Source: Clostridia bacterium | GTDB taxonomy: Bacteria > Bacillota > Clostridia > UBA1381 | Direction: 5' to 3' | Length of the DNA stretch: 8,970 nucleotides | Assembly (NCBI GenBank): GCA_900770405.1 | Contig: CAAGKL010000244.1 | Location: 1-8,970 of the forward strand | Notes under the pieces: generated by a model | Database searches by the model: none | Told to the model about the DNA's origin: nothing | The model's input: the letters and a program-made list of their open reading frames with translations, nothing else | Part shown: positions 1 through 5,116 of the stretch, one piece after another | How positions within the stretch are numbered: the first letter of the stretch is position 1 | Layout: the number at the start of each line of letters is the position of its first letter | Position numbers and translations under genes: made by a program

Positions 1-235
1 CCTTGACCTTATTCGCGGCAATCGAAATGCCTATTCCCGTGCCGCAAATCAAGATTCCCTTTTCGTACTCGCCTGCGCTTACCGCCTTTGCCACCTTCTC
101 CGCGATAATCGGATAGTCGCAGCTCTCCTCCGAATATGTACCCATATCGCAAAACTCAATTCCCTGCTGCTTCAAATGCTCCATAACGTGCTTTTTAAGC
201 TCAAAACCGCCGTGGTCACTACCTATTGCCAGCAT
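1..235 (-). CDS. rpiB: Ribose-5-phosphate isomerase B, N-terminal 78 residues (runs off the window)
   Basis: This enzyme interconverts ribose 5-phosphate and ribulose 5-phosphate in the cytosolic non-oxidative pentose phosphate pathway. The visible part starts MLAIGSDHGGFELKKH, carrying the Asp7-His8-Gly-Gly motif of the RpiB/LacAB fold. It reaches CGTGIGISIAANK (residues 64-76), where Cys64 matches the catalytic cysteine of RpiB. The family is usually about 145-150 residues, so roughly half is present; the rest lies beyond base 1. The ATG at 235 shares one base with the tsaB stop (TAATG), and a GGAGGG site lies about 8 nt upstream, inside tsaB, so translation is probably coupled to tsaB. A LacA/LacB galactose-6-phosphate isomerase subunit is the main alternative. 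RpiB is favoured because no lactose or tagatose genes are nearby and the CGTGIG motif is intact. Confidence 0.93.
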   Translation of the reverse strand, partial: MLAIGSDHGGFELKKHVMEHLKQQGIEFCDMGTYSEESCDYPIIAEKVAKAVSAGEYEKGILICGTGIGISIAANKVK

Positions 236-933
236 TATTTTTTCCCTCCGTTTCGATTTTCATATTCCCGTTCCGCCTGGGATTTGCGCAGATAAACCGG
301 CGACAGATCAGCGTACCCTATCTGCGGCTTTCCCGCCGCCAGCACCGCAGCCGATGCCGCGTGCTGCGCATTAAGGCTCGCCGGTGCAAACGCCGCCTGC
401 GCCCCCATTGTCTCCGCTATAAAATCCCGATGTACAAAAATTGCATCGCCCAGAAATACCGCGCGCCTGCCGTAGCCCTTCACAATATCGCAAAGCTCAG
501 AAAGCGGCACCGCACAGGGCGGTAAAAGCTGCTCGGGTAACCCGTTTTTCGTATCATAAGCCGCCGTGTATACCTCCGCGCGCCGCGCGTCCATAACCGG
601 CACAACAAGCGCGTCGGAAAATGGCAAATTATACGCCAGCGCATCAAGCGTCGACACACCGACACACGGCTTATTGCACGCGTGCGCCAGCGCCTTGACC
701 GCCGATACGCCGATGCGAAGCCCGGTAAACGACCCCGGACCGGTCACCGCCGCGAAAATGTCAATATCCGCCGCCGCGAGCTCACTTTCGCGGAGCACCG
801 CGTCAATCATCGGCATCAGAGTCTGTGAATGAGTGAGCTTGTTGTTCAGAATATGCTCGCAAACCAGCTTTTCCCTGTCAACGACCGCACAGCCGGCAAC
901 GGCAGATGACGTATCCACCGCCAGAATTTTCAT
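235..933 (-). CDS. tsaB: tRNA t6A biosynthesis protein TsaB
   Basis: TsaB is the non-catalytic partner of TsaD in forming N6-threonylcarbamoyladenosine at position 37 of ANN-decoding tRNAs. The 232-residue protein has the usual length. It opens with MKILAVDTSSAVAGCAVV, the ASKHA-fold phosphate-loop strand, and carries the family signature TGPGSFTGLRIGVSAVKALA near residues 64-83. It lacks the HxxxH metal site of TsaD, which separates it from that paralogue. The ATG at 933 overlaps the tsaE stop as ATGA (4 nt), and a GAGGTG site sits about 8 nt upstream inside tsaE. In many Firmicutes tsaB is followed by rimI and tsaD. Here rpiB follows directly, so tsaD must lie elsewhere or further downstream outside the window. 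Confidence 0.95.
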   Translation of the reverse strand: MKILAVDTSSAVAGCAVVDREKLVCEHILNNKLTHSQTLMPMIDAVLRESELAAADIDIFAAVTGPGSFTGLRIGVSAVKALAHACNKPCVGVSTLDALAYNLPFSDALVVPVMDARRAEVYTAAYDTKNGLPEQLLPPCAVPLSELCDIVKGYGRRAVFLGDAIFVHRDFIAETMGAQAAFAPASLNAQHAASAAVLAAGKPQIGYADLSPVYLRKSQAEREYENRNGGKK

Positions 934-1349
934 ATCCCCGTCACCTCAATTTCCCTGTAATCCTCGTGTATGCCGATATTTTTTGAAATTCTGATACGCA
1001 CCGCGTCCGCCGGCAGAATTTCCTTAATCATATCTGACCATTCGATTATGCATATCCCGGCGTCCAGGCACTCCTCAAAGCCGATTTCGTACATCTCCGA
1101 GCTGTCCTCAATCCTGTACGTGTCGATATGATACACCGGCAAATCGCCGTCATATCTGTTAATTATCGTGTATGTCGGGCTGTATACCTGCTCGGTCACG
1201 CCGAGCGCGGCGCACAGTGCGGCGGAAAATGCGGTTTTGCCCGCGCCAAGCTCGCCGTCTAAGCAGACCACCGAGCCTTTTTTCAGCTTGAGCGCGATAG
1301 TCCGCGCAAGCTCGGCCGTTTCCTGCGGTGAATTTGATATATATTTCAT
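930..1349 (-). CDS. tsaE: tRNA t6A biosynthesis ATPase TsaE
   Basis: TsaE is the small P-loop ATPase that binds the TsaB-TsaD complex and supports turnover in t6A37 tRNA modification. The 139-residue protein shows all expected motifs: Walker A GELGAGKT (residues 32-39), the SPTY switch-like motif (57-60), YHIDTYR (73-79) and the IIEWSD segment (101-106) with the Glu-Trp typical of the family. Length is slightly below the common 150 residues but nothing is missing. The start ATG at 1349 shares one base with the fhs stop (TGATG). Only a weak G-rich stretch precedes it, so translation probably depends on ribosomes finishing fhs. The stop overlaps the tsaB start by 4 nt, so TsaE and TsaB, which act together, are made from one message. 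Confidence 0.96.
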   Translation of the reverse strand: MKYISNSPQETAELARTIALKLKKGSVVCLDGELGAGKTAFSAALCAALGVTEQVYSPTYTIINRYDGDLPVYHIDTYRIEDSSEMYEIGFEECLDAGICIIEWSDMIKEILPADAVRIRISKNIGIHEDYREIEVTGI

Positions 1350-3019
1350 CAGAACAACCCCGTAATTTTGCCGTCGGTGTCAATGTCGATTTTCTCCGCG
1401 GCGGGCACTCTCGGCAGCCCCGGCATAACCATAATATCGCCGGTCTCGCACACGATAAAGCCCGCGCCGTTCGACACGCGCACGCGTGCAACATAAACGT
1501 TGAAATCCGTCGGACGCCCCTGCTTTGCCGGGTCATCGGAGAGCGAATACTGCGTTTTTGCAATGCAGACCGGCTTTTTGTCGAGCCCCAGCTCCTCCAG
1601 GTGCCTAATCTCATTCTCTGCCTTTTTGCTGTAGACCGCGCCCCTGCCGCCGTAAATTTCGCGCACAATTATATCTATTTTTTCCTTAATCGGCAGCTTT
1701 TCATCATATAAAAGCTTAAAATCGGGCTTGTTTTCGTCGAGCATCTTTATAACGCGCCGCGCAAGGTCAAGTCCGCCCTCGCCGCCCTTTGCGAACACCT
1801 CGGAGAGCGACACCTCCGCGCCGTTTCGCGCGCAAATATCGCGCAGCAAATCAAGCTCCGCATCGGTATCCGTGCCGAACCTGTTGAGCGCAACAATCAC
1901 GGGAACGCCGTAGCGGTGCATATTTTCGATATGCTTCAGAAGATTTTCCGAGCCTTTTTTGAGTGCGTCAAGATTTTCCGCACCGAGCTCCGCCTTCGGC
2001 ACGCCGCCGTTATATTTCAGCGCGCGCACCGTCGCGACAATAACCACGCCGTCCGGCTTCAAGCCGCCGAGCCGGCATTTAATGTCCATAAATTTCTCCG
2101 CACCCAAATCCGCGCCGAAACCCGCCTCGGTGACCGCGTAGTCGCCGAGCTTCATCGCAAGCCGCGTCGCCTGTATGCTGTTGCAGCCGTGCGCAATATT
2201 CGCAAACGGTCCTCCGTGGATAAAGCAGGGCGTATTTTCCAGCGTCTGCACGAGATTCGGCTTTATCGCGTCCTTCATCAGGGCGCACATCGCGCCCTCC
2301 GCCTTCAGATCCCGCGCATAAACCGGCGCGCCGTCGTAATTATATCCGATGATAATATCACCGAACCGCTTTTTCAGGTCGGATAGACTATCGGCAAGGC
2401 ACAAAATCGCCATAATTTCCGACGCAACGGTAATCATAAACCCGTCCTCGCGCGGTTTGCCGTTCACCTTGCCGCCGAGCGCGACAACAGTCTGCCTGAG
2501 CGCGCGGTCGTTCATATCGAGCACGCGTTTCCAGACAATATTCGTCGGGTCGATGCCGAGCGCATTGCCCTGGTGAATATGGTTGTCAATCATAGCGCTC
2601 AGAAGGTTATTCGCCGCGGTAATCGCGTGCATATCCCCGGTGAAATGCAGGTTTATGTCCTCCATCGGCACTACCTGGGCATAGCCGCCGCCCGCCGCGC
2701 CGCCCTTTATGCCCATAACCGGTCCGAGCGACGGCTCGCGCAGGGCGAGCACGCATTTTTTCCCGAGCCGCGACAGTGCGTCGCCGAGCCCGACCGTAGT
2801 CGTAGTTTTGCCCTCGCCCGCCGGGGTCGGGTTTATCGCCGTGACCAGAATGAGCTTTCCGTCGGGCTTTTTCATCGCCGCAGCAATCGCATCCGCGCCG
2901 ATTTTCGCCTTGTATCTGCCGTACTGCTCAATGTCCTCCTCGCCTATTCCGAGCTTTGCCGCAATCTCTTTTATAGGGAGCATTTTCGCGCCCTGCGCTA
3001 TCTCAATATCACTTAACAC
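1349..3019 (-). CDS. fhs: Formate-tetrahydrofolate ligase
   Basis: Fhs makes 10-formyltetrahydrofolate from formate, tetrahydrofolate and ATP. It feeds purine and formyl-Met synthesis and, in acetogens, the methyl branch of the Wood-Ljungdahl pathway. Visible motifs are the P-loop PTPAGEGKTTT (residues 64-74), REPSLGP (94-100) and the Gly-rich IKGGAAGGGYAQ with INLHFTGDMHAI (104-133). From the chosen GTG at 3019 the protein is 556 residues and begins MLSDIEIAQGAKM, matching the family's usual N-terminus and length. This GTG has AGGAG 8 nt upstream. A GTG three codons earlier (3028) sits inside that ribosome site and is unlikely. The gene overlaps the end of the upstream thioesterase gene by 11 nt and shares one base with tsaE. 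No other Wood-Ljungdahl gene is present, so acetogenesis cannot be inferred. Confidence 0.97.
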   Translation of the reverse strand: MLSDIEIAQGAKMLPIKEIAAKLGIGEEDIEQYGRYKAKIGADAIAAAMKKPDGKLILVTAINPTPAGEGKTTTTVGLGDALSRLGKKCVLALREPSLGPVMGIKGGAAGGGYAQVVPMEDINLHFTGDMHAITAANNLLSAMIDNHIHQGNALGIDPTNIVWKRVLDMNDRALRQTVVALGGKVNGKPREDGFMITVASEIMAILCLADSLSDLKKRFGDIIIGYNYDGAPVYARDLKAEGAMCALMKDAIKPNLVQTLENTPCFIHGGPFANIAHGCNSIQATRLAMKLGDYAVTEAGFGADLGAEKFMDIKCRLGGLKPDGVVIVATVRALKYNGGVPKAELGAENLDALKKGSENLLKHIENMHRYGVPVIVALNRFGTDTDAELDLLRDICARNGAEVSLSEVFAKGGEGGLDLARRVIKMLDENKPDFKLLYDEKLPIKEKIDIIVREIYGGRGAVYSKKAENEIRHLEELGLDKKPVCIAKTQYSLSDDPAKQGRPTDFNVYVARVRVSNGAGFIVCETGDIMVMPGLPRVPAAEKIDIDTDGKITGLF

Positions 3020-3407
3020 TGCTTTCACTCCTGATAATAGCTTTTGACATAAATTTCGCCTTGTTTACTATATAGCGCGTGTGGGTGCCGTGACCGATTT
3101 CGCCGTTTGAGTCCCTTGCGGAAATTTTAAACACGAGTTTCTTTGCATCAACCTCGACAAGCTCTGCCTCCGCGGTTATGCTGCTGCCGACAACGCTTGG
3201 CGCAATGTGGTTGATTTCGATTGCCGACCCGACGGTCGAATATCCGTCGTCTATGTGTCCGCGCACGCACTCAACGGCAGCCGCCTCCATACAAGCGCAC
3301 AGCGCCGGCGTCGCAAAAACCTCAAGCTCGCCGCTTTTCATAGCCTTCGCGGTGTGCGTGTCCTCAACATTAATTGTGTACGTTCCCTTAAGTCCGACTT
3401 TCAGCAT
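3009..3407 (-). CDS. FlK-like hotdog-fold acyl-CoA thioesterase
   Basis: A 132-residue single hotdog-domain protein of the family typified by fluoroacetyl-CoA thioesterase FlK. The candidate catalytic residues Thr33 (in FATPAL), Glu41 (in CMEAAA) and His67 (in EINHIAPS) are spaced 8 and 26 residues apart. That is the spacing of Thr42, Glu50 and His76 in Streptomyces cattleya FlK as I recall them, and Gly60 also falls at the FlK Gly69 position. The FlK gate residue Phe36 is not matched (Glu27 here), so fluoroacetyl-CoA is not an expected substrate. Such proteins are common in Clostridia, and their natural acyl-CoA substrate is unsettled. The ATG at 3407 has a perfect AGGAGG site 7 nt upstream. 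It is the first gene of the unit with fhs, overlapping it by 11 nt. Hotdog-thioesterase identity is firm; the substrate is unknown. Confidence 0.88.
   Translation of the reverse strand: MLKVGLKGTYTINVEDTHTAKAMKSGELEVFATPALCACMEAAAVECVRGHIDDGYSTVGSAIEINHIAPSVVGSSITAEAELVEVDAKKLVFKISARDSNGEIGHGTHTRYIVNKAKFMSKAIIRSESSVK
3017..3032 (-). promoter_or_regulatory. Ribosome binding site that decides the GTG start of fhs
   Basis: Read on the minus strand this is AGGAG (3032-3028), an 8-nt spacer, then GTG (3019-3017). It lies wholly within the 3' end of the thioesterase gene, whose TGA is at 3011-3009. The geometry supports the second GTG as the true start and suggests translational coupling. Confidence 0.75.
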
Positions 3408-3419
3408 AGTAATTCCTCC

Positions 3420-3437
3420 TTTTTTCTACCGAAAAAA
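3420..3437 (-). other. Small U6C/GA6 hairpin between the terminator and the thioesterase ribosome site
   Basis: In the minus-strand RNA the six U's of the upstream terminator (3437-3432) plus C can pair with G plus six A's (3425-3420) around a GGUA loop. The last A of this arm is the first base of the AGGAGG ribosome site. The stem is weak (six A-U pairs and one C-G pair) and may be chance. It would put the terminator U-tract and the ribosome site in one local structure. Confidence 0.3.
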
Positions 3438-3486
3438 TCAGACCATACAGCAAGTCCGCCCTATGGCGAGCACCGGTATGGTCTGA
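3432..3486 (-). terminator. Intrinsic terminator or attenuator with a complex hairpin
   Basis: The minus-strand RNA folds into an 11-bp perfect outer stem (UCAGACCAUAC with GUAUGGUCUGA, positions 3486-3476 and 3448-3438). Inside it is an internal loop and an inner stem UCGCC/GGCGG (3469-3465 and 3460-3456) closed by an AUAG loop. Six U's follow at 3437-3432. It begins 13 nt after the stop of the coiled-coil gene, so it ends the rsmD-coaD unit. The next ATG is only 24 nt past the U-tract, leaving no room for a separate promoter, so partial read-through or regulated termination is possible. The inner structure is more elaborate than a simple terminator needs. Confidence 0.85.
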
Positions 3487-3499
3487 CAAAATTCATTTT

Positions 3500-3946
3500 T
3501 TACTGTTTGTTGTTAAAGTATGCACGGTCGTCGTGAACCTTCTTCAGAAGCATATCAAGACGCTTTTCAACATCAGCCAGAATATCGTCCGCATACTGGT
3601 CACAGTCCGACTTGATCTCCATTGACTTGGTCTGAGCATCGTTTACGAGCTGGTTTGCCTGCTCGATAGCCTGGCGCGTAACCTCGTTTTCGTCAATCAT
3701 CTGGCGAACCTTGTCCTCTGCATTCTTAACCATAGTCTGCGCGCGGGTTTCAGCCTCGGAGAGTATTCTCTGCCGCTCCTCCTTTACCCACTTTGCCTCC
3801 TTGAGTTCCTCCGGGAATACAAGGCGCATCTCCTGAATGTAGTCCAGAAGATCCTCCTTATCAATAAGAATTTTCCCGCTCAGGGGCACAGTCGATGCCT
3901 TGTCGATGTTTTCCTCCATCATATTGATGATTTCTAAAATTTCCAT
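3500..3946 (-). CDS. Conserved coiled-coil protein of unknown function, next to coaD
   Basis: A 148-residue, highly charged, mostly helical protein; I cannot assign a function. A short N-terminal helix (1-16) and a segment LSGKILIDKEDLLDYIQEM (22-40) precede a long heptad-like helix (about 48-148) rich in Glu, Lys, Ala and Gln. There is no signal peptide, membrane segment or nucleotide-binding motif. As I recall, similar short proteins beside coaD in Clostridia carry the vague name ATPase or V-type ATPase subunit H-like, which reflects coiled-coil similarity to stator subunits and not shown activity. A DivIVA-like or scaffold role is an equal guess. The ATG at 3946 has AGGAG about 9 nt upstream, and the gap to coaD is 15 nt, so it is the third gene of the rsmD-coaD unit. 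A terminator follows. Confidence 0.85.
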   Translation of the reverse strand: MEILEIINMMEENIDKASTVPLSGKILIDKEDLLDYIQEMRLVFPEELKEAKWVKEERQRILSEAETRAQTMVKNAEDKVRQMIDENEVTRQAIEQANQLVNDAQTKSMEIKSDCDQYADDILADVEKRLDMLLKKVHDDRAYFNNKQ

Positions 3947-3961
3947 AACCCCATACTCCTA

Positions 3962-4441
3962 TCAATTATTATACTTTTTTCTTATATCCGGAATAATAGC
4001 CTCCGGGACAAATTCATCAAGGCTGCCGTTGTACTTTGCAACCTCCTTGACAATACTCGAGCTGATGTAGGAAAACTTTGAGTTTGTCATCATAAAAACC
4101 GTTTCAAATTCCGGATTAAGCGTTTTGTTTAAAAGCGCCATTTGAAATTCGTACTCAAAATCCGCAACAGTCCGTAAGCCCTTAATAATAACCGTTGCGC
4201 CGCTTTGGGCGAGGAAATCAACCAAAAGTCCCGAAAACGCACTGCATTCGACATTGCCGATATTATGCGTCACACGCTTTATCATTCCGACTCTTTCCTC
4301 CGCCGTAAAAATCGGCTTTTTGTTTATATTGTCAAGCACTCCGACAATCACCTTGTCATAGAGCTTTGATGCGCGTTTTATAATGTCCAAATGGCCGTTT
4401 GTAATCGGGTCAAAACTGCCCGGGTAAACAGCGATACGCAA
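3962..4441 (-). CDS. coaD: Phosphopantetheine adenylyltransferase (TTG start)
   Basis: CoaD transfers AMP from ATP to 4'-phosphopantetheine to give dephospho-CoA, the penultimate step of cytosolic CoA synthesis. The 159-residue protein has the standard length and the nucleotidyltransferase motifs: YPGSFDPITNGH (6-17) with the T/HxGH site at 14-17, KGLRTVADFEYEFQMA (87-102) and SYISSSIVKE (124-133). It starts at TTG, at the exact canonical N-terminus MRIAVYPGSFDP; no ATG or GTG is available nearby. An AAGGTGA ribosome site overlapping the rsmD stop lies 6 nt upstream. RsmD and CoaD genes are adjacent in many Firmicutes, here with a 6-nt gap. The Lys in KGLR replaces the Arg of the E. coli RGLR motif, a conservative change I believe is common in Clostridia. 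Confidence 0.97.
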   Translation of the reverse strand: MRIAVYPGSFDPITNGHLDIIKRASKLYDKVIVGVLDNINKKPIFTAEERVGMIKRVTHNIGNVECSAFSGLLVDFLAQSGATVIIKGLRTVADFEYEFQMALLNKTLNPEFETVFMMTNSKFSYISSSIVKEVAKYNGSLDEFVPEAIIPDIRKKYNN

Positions 4442-4456
4442 AAAATTTCACCTTCT
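4442..4456 (-). promoter_or_regulatory. Ribosome binding site supporting the TTG start of coaD
   Basis: Minus-strand AGAAGGTGA spans 4456-4448, includes the TGA stop of rsmD, and is followed by AATTTT and then TTG at 4441. Spacing and strength support initiation at this rare start codon. Confidence 0.75.
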
Positions 4457-4987
4457 TTGGTAAACTGTAACATAGCTTCTGCCGTACTTTTTCTGCTTTA
4501 TAATCTCAAGCGAGCCGAGAGTGTCGTGCATATCGGTGCTGTCGCTTTCCAAAACGACAATCCCATTTTCCGTCAGCCGACAATTTCTGTCAATATCCTC
4601 TAAAACCGACTCGATAAAGCCCTTGTTATACGGCGGGTCAAGAAAAATAATATCGAAGTTTTCCTTTGATGAGCGAAAAAACTCCGCATAACCGATATTG
4701 TGAATTTCGGCGCAATCATCAAAGCGCAGCGCGGCGGTGTTTTTCTTCACAACCTCAACCGACGCCCTCGCAGCATCCACAAAAACGGCTCTCCTCGCGC
4801 CGCGGCTCAATGCCTCAAGTCCCAGCGCACCGCTGCCCGCAAAAAGGTCGAGCACGCAGCTTTGCGGTACATACTCCCAAATCAGATTGAATATCGACTC
4901 CTTCACCCTGTCGGTTGTCGGTCTGATACCCATTCCCTCAAATTCGGCAAGCTTATGTCCTTTTCTGCTGCCGGAAATTATCCTCAT
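4448..4987 (-). CDS. rsmD: 16S rRNA (guanine(966)-N(2))-methyltransferase
   Basis: RsmD uses S-adenosylmethionine to make m2G966 (E. coli numbering) in 16S rRNA during 30S assembly. The 179-residue protein begins with the family hallmark MRIISGSRKGHKL, has GIRPTTDRVKESIFN (20-34), the SAM-binding motif VLDLFAGSGALGLEALSRGA (45-64) and the catalytic DPPY (117-120). The ATG at 4987 is chosen because GGGAG lies 9 nt upstream and the protein then starts at the conserved Met. An in-frame TTG at 4996 directly abuts that ribosome site. It is the first gene of a unit with coaD and the coiled-coil gene, driven by the promoter just upstream, with an untranslated leader of roughly 20-25 nt. Confidence 0.96.
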   Translation of the reverse strand: MRIISGSRKGHKLAEFEGMGIRPTTDRVKESIFNLIWEYVPQSCVLDLFAGSGALGLEALSRGARRAVFVDAARASVEVVKKNTAALRFDDCAEIHNIGYAEFFRSSKENFDIIFLDPPYNKGFIESVLEDIDRNCRLTENGIVVLESDSTDMHDTLGSLEIIKQKKYGRSYVTVYQRR

Positions 4988-5116
4988 CTCATTCAACTCC
5001 CAAGCTACATATCTATATTGTATAATATAAATTAAAAAAGGTCAACCTTATTTCAAAAATTTTTTTAAATTTTTACATTTTTTTGTATTTAAACCGCGAT
5101 TTTCGGGAAAATTTTG
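4988..5116. other. AT-rich intergenic region between recG and rsmD
   Basis: This is the longest gap in the window (129 nt) and much richer in A+T than its surroundings. It holds the rsmD promoter and leader. After the recG stop there is no GC-rich hairpin. Only weak A/T palindromes are seen, such as AAAAATTT-AAAA-AAATTTTT on the minus strand around 5057-5076, so recG transcripts may run on or end by another means. Confidence 0.7.
5017..5045 (-). promoter_or_regulatory. Vegetative (sigma-A type) promoter for rsmD-coaD
   Basis: On the minus strand a -35 box TTGACC (5045-5040) and a -10 box TACAAT (5022-5017) are separated by exactly 17 nt. Each box differs from consensus at one base. Transcription would start near 5010, about 23 nt before the rsmD ATG. 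The stretch just upstream (about 5048-5085) consists of phased A and T tracts that could act as an UP element. Confidence 0.85.

Noticed and set aside
3408..3499. Possible ZTP or tetrahydrofolate riboswitch upstream of the fhs unit
   Set aside because: fhs is a known ZTP-riboswitch target in some bacteria, but I could not match the conserved cores of either riboswitch; the hairpin is described as a terminator-like structure instead.
5021..5026. Perfect TATAAT on the plus strand
   Set aside because: No -35 box lies 16-18 nt upstream and no plus-strand gene follows; it arises from the palindromic AT-rich sequence around the minus-strand -10 box.
3500..5116. Lower GC content of the rsmD-coaD-coiled-coil segment, possibly from transfer
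   Set aside because: The segment looks more AT-rich by eye, but the genes are core, complete and in usual order; there are no repeats or mobility genes at its edges.
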